From contig JALSSG010000273.1 in assembly GCA_026984355.1 (NCBI GenBank), positions 1 to 5,993 on the forward strand: a DNA stretch of 5,993 nt, written 5' to 3'. Source of the stretch: Hydrogenothermaceae bacterium (GTDB taxonomy: Bacteria > Aquificota > Aquificia > Aquificales > Hydrogenothermaceae). The translations under genes were made by a program, and so were the position numbers. The notes under the pieces were generated by a model. That model did not search any database, was not told the origin of the DNA, and saw only the letters and a program-made list of their open reading frames with translations. Position 1 is the stretch's first letter, and each line of letters begins with the position of its first letter. Of the stretch, positions 5,500-5,993 are shown in pieces.

Positions 5500-5993
5500 T
5501 GTTCTTTATTTTCATTCTCTAATTTTTCTATTTTTACTTCCTGAACTCTTCTTGGAGTAGTTTTTAATACAGTGAACTTAACGTTGTTTATAGTTATACT
5601 TTCATTTTTTCTTGGCATTCTTCCAAGATAGTATATTATCAGACCTCCTACAGTTTCATATGGACCTTCAGGAAATTTTTCATTCACTATTGTTTCTATT
5701 TCTTTAATTTCAATTCTTCCATCTACTATAAGCTCTTTTTGTGTATGGATTTTTATCATTCGCTTTTCTTTTTTTCTAAATTCGTCTCTAATATCCCCAA
5801 ATATTTCCTCAAGGACATCTTCTAATGTTATTATTCCCATTGTTGCTCCTCTTTCATCTACTACAACTACCATATGGTCTTTAAACTGTTTGAACCCTTT
5901 TAAAACATTTGGAAGACTTGTAAACTCTGGTAGATACCTTATAGGTTTCATATATGATTCGACTAAATCATCAGATTTTGCAAACATCATATC
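5496..5993 (-). CDS. CorC/HlyC family CBS-domain protein, C-terminal 165 residues (5' end outside the window)
   Basis: The frame is open to the right edge, so the Met codon at 5990 should not be taken as the start. Visible residues 1-72 cover most of a second CBS domain, with VVVVDERGATMGIITLEDVL (42-61) and the typical exit E-E-I-F-G-D-I-R-D-E-F (62-72). Residues about 86-155 match the CorC/HlyC transporter-associated domain, with ELIVDGRIE (87-95) and TVGGLIIYYLGRMP (114-127). Full-length relatives usually carry an N-terminal CNNM-type membrane domain and are linked to Mg2+ or Co2+ handling; others lack it. Which kind this is cannot be decided here. The haemolysin name is historical. The stop overlaps the adaptor start as ATGA, so it is co-transcribed with the exporter; whether they share a function is unknown. 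Confidence 0.88.
   Translation of the reverse strand, partial: DMMFAKSDDLVESYMKPIRYLPEFTSLPNVLKGFKQFKDHMVVVVDERGATMGIITLEDVLEEIFGDIRDEFRKKEKRMIKIHTQKELIVDGRIEIKEIETIVNEKFPEGPYETVGGLIIYYLGRMPRKNESITINNVKFTVLKTTPRRVQEVKIEKLENENKEQ

Noticed and set aside
2308..5568. A 15-base identity, GGAGTAGTTTTTAAT (plus strand), at 2308-2322 in the flagellin promoter and at 5554-5568 inside the CorC-like gene.
   Set aside because: The second copy codes for ordinary conserved residues (L-K-T-T-P), lacks the CGATAA of the -10 block, and the shared part is A/T-rich. Chance is the simplest explanation.
5496..5990. A complete 164-residue protein starting at the ATG at 5990.
   Set aside because: The frame continues to the window edge, the start would fall within a CBS domain region, and no upstream sequence is available to show a ribosome binding site. 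It is better treated as the 3' part of a longer gene.

Overview
The window comes from a low-GC bacterium that is flagellated and probably thermophilic. All seven genes lie on the minus strand, and the coding strand is A-rich. The proteins are rich in Lys, Ile and Glu. The flagellin, FlaG and transporter sequences resemble those of Aquificota, perhaps a Hydrogenothermaceae-type member such as Sulfurihydrogenibium or Persephonella. That placement rests on sequence feel, not on a search, and is only moderately secure.

Read in the direction of transcription (high to low coordinates), the window opens with a tightly packed transport operon. First comes the C-terminal part of a CorC/HlyC-type CBS-domain protein (5993-5496). 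It is followed by a periplasmic adaptor (membrane fusion) protein (5499-4384), an FtsX/MacB-type permease (4387-3131) and an ABC ATPase (3130-2426). The first two junctions are 4-base ATGA overlaps, and at the third the stop codon abuts the start codon, so translational coupling is likely. Adaptor, permease and ATPase together look like a tripartite exporter of the MacAB/DevBCA kind. This is not a lipoprotein-releasing Lol system, although the ATPase and permease alone could be annotated that way.

A 162-bp A/T-rich intergenic stretch (2264-2425) separates this operon from a late flagellar cluster. It contains a near-perfect sigma-28 (FliA) promoter, TAAA-N15-TCCGATAA, and a strong ribosome binding site. 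Behind it lie flagellin (2263-1400), flaG (1347-985) and fliD (981 to beyond the left edge). A strong hairpin with a weak U-tract sits just after the flagellin stop, where it could let flagellin be made in excess over FlaG and FliD. The FliD reading frame is open to the left edge; its first 327 residues are present.

No RNA genes, CRISPR arrays, insertion sequences or prophage traces were seen. Nothing in the window amounts to a clearly new system. The points most worth checking are the repeat of the promoter's -10 block at the 3' end of the flagellin gene, the hairpin after that gene, and the linkage of a CorC-like protein to the exporter.
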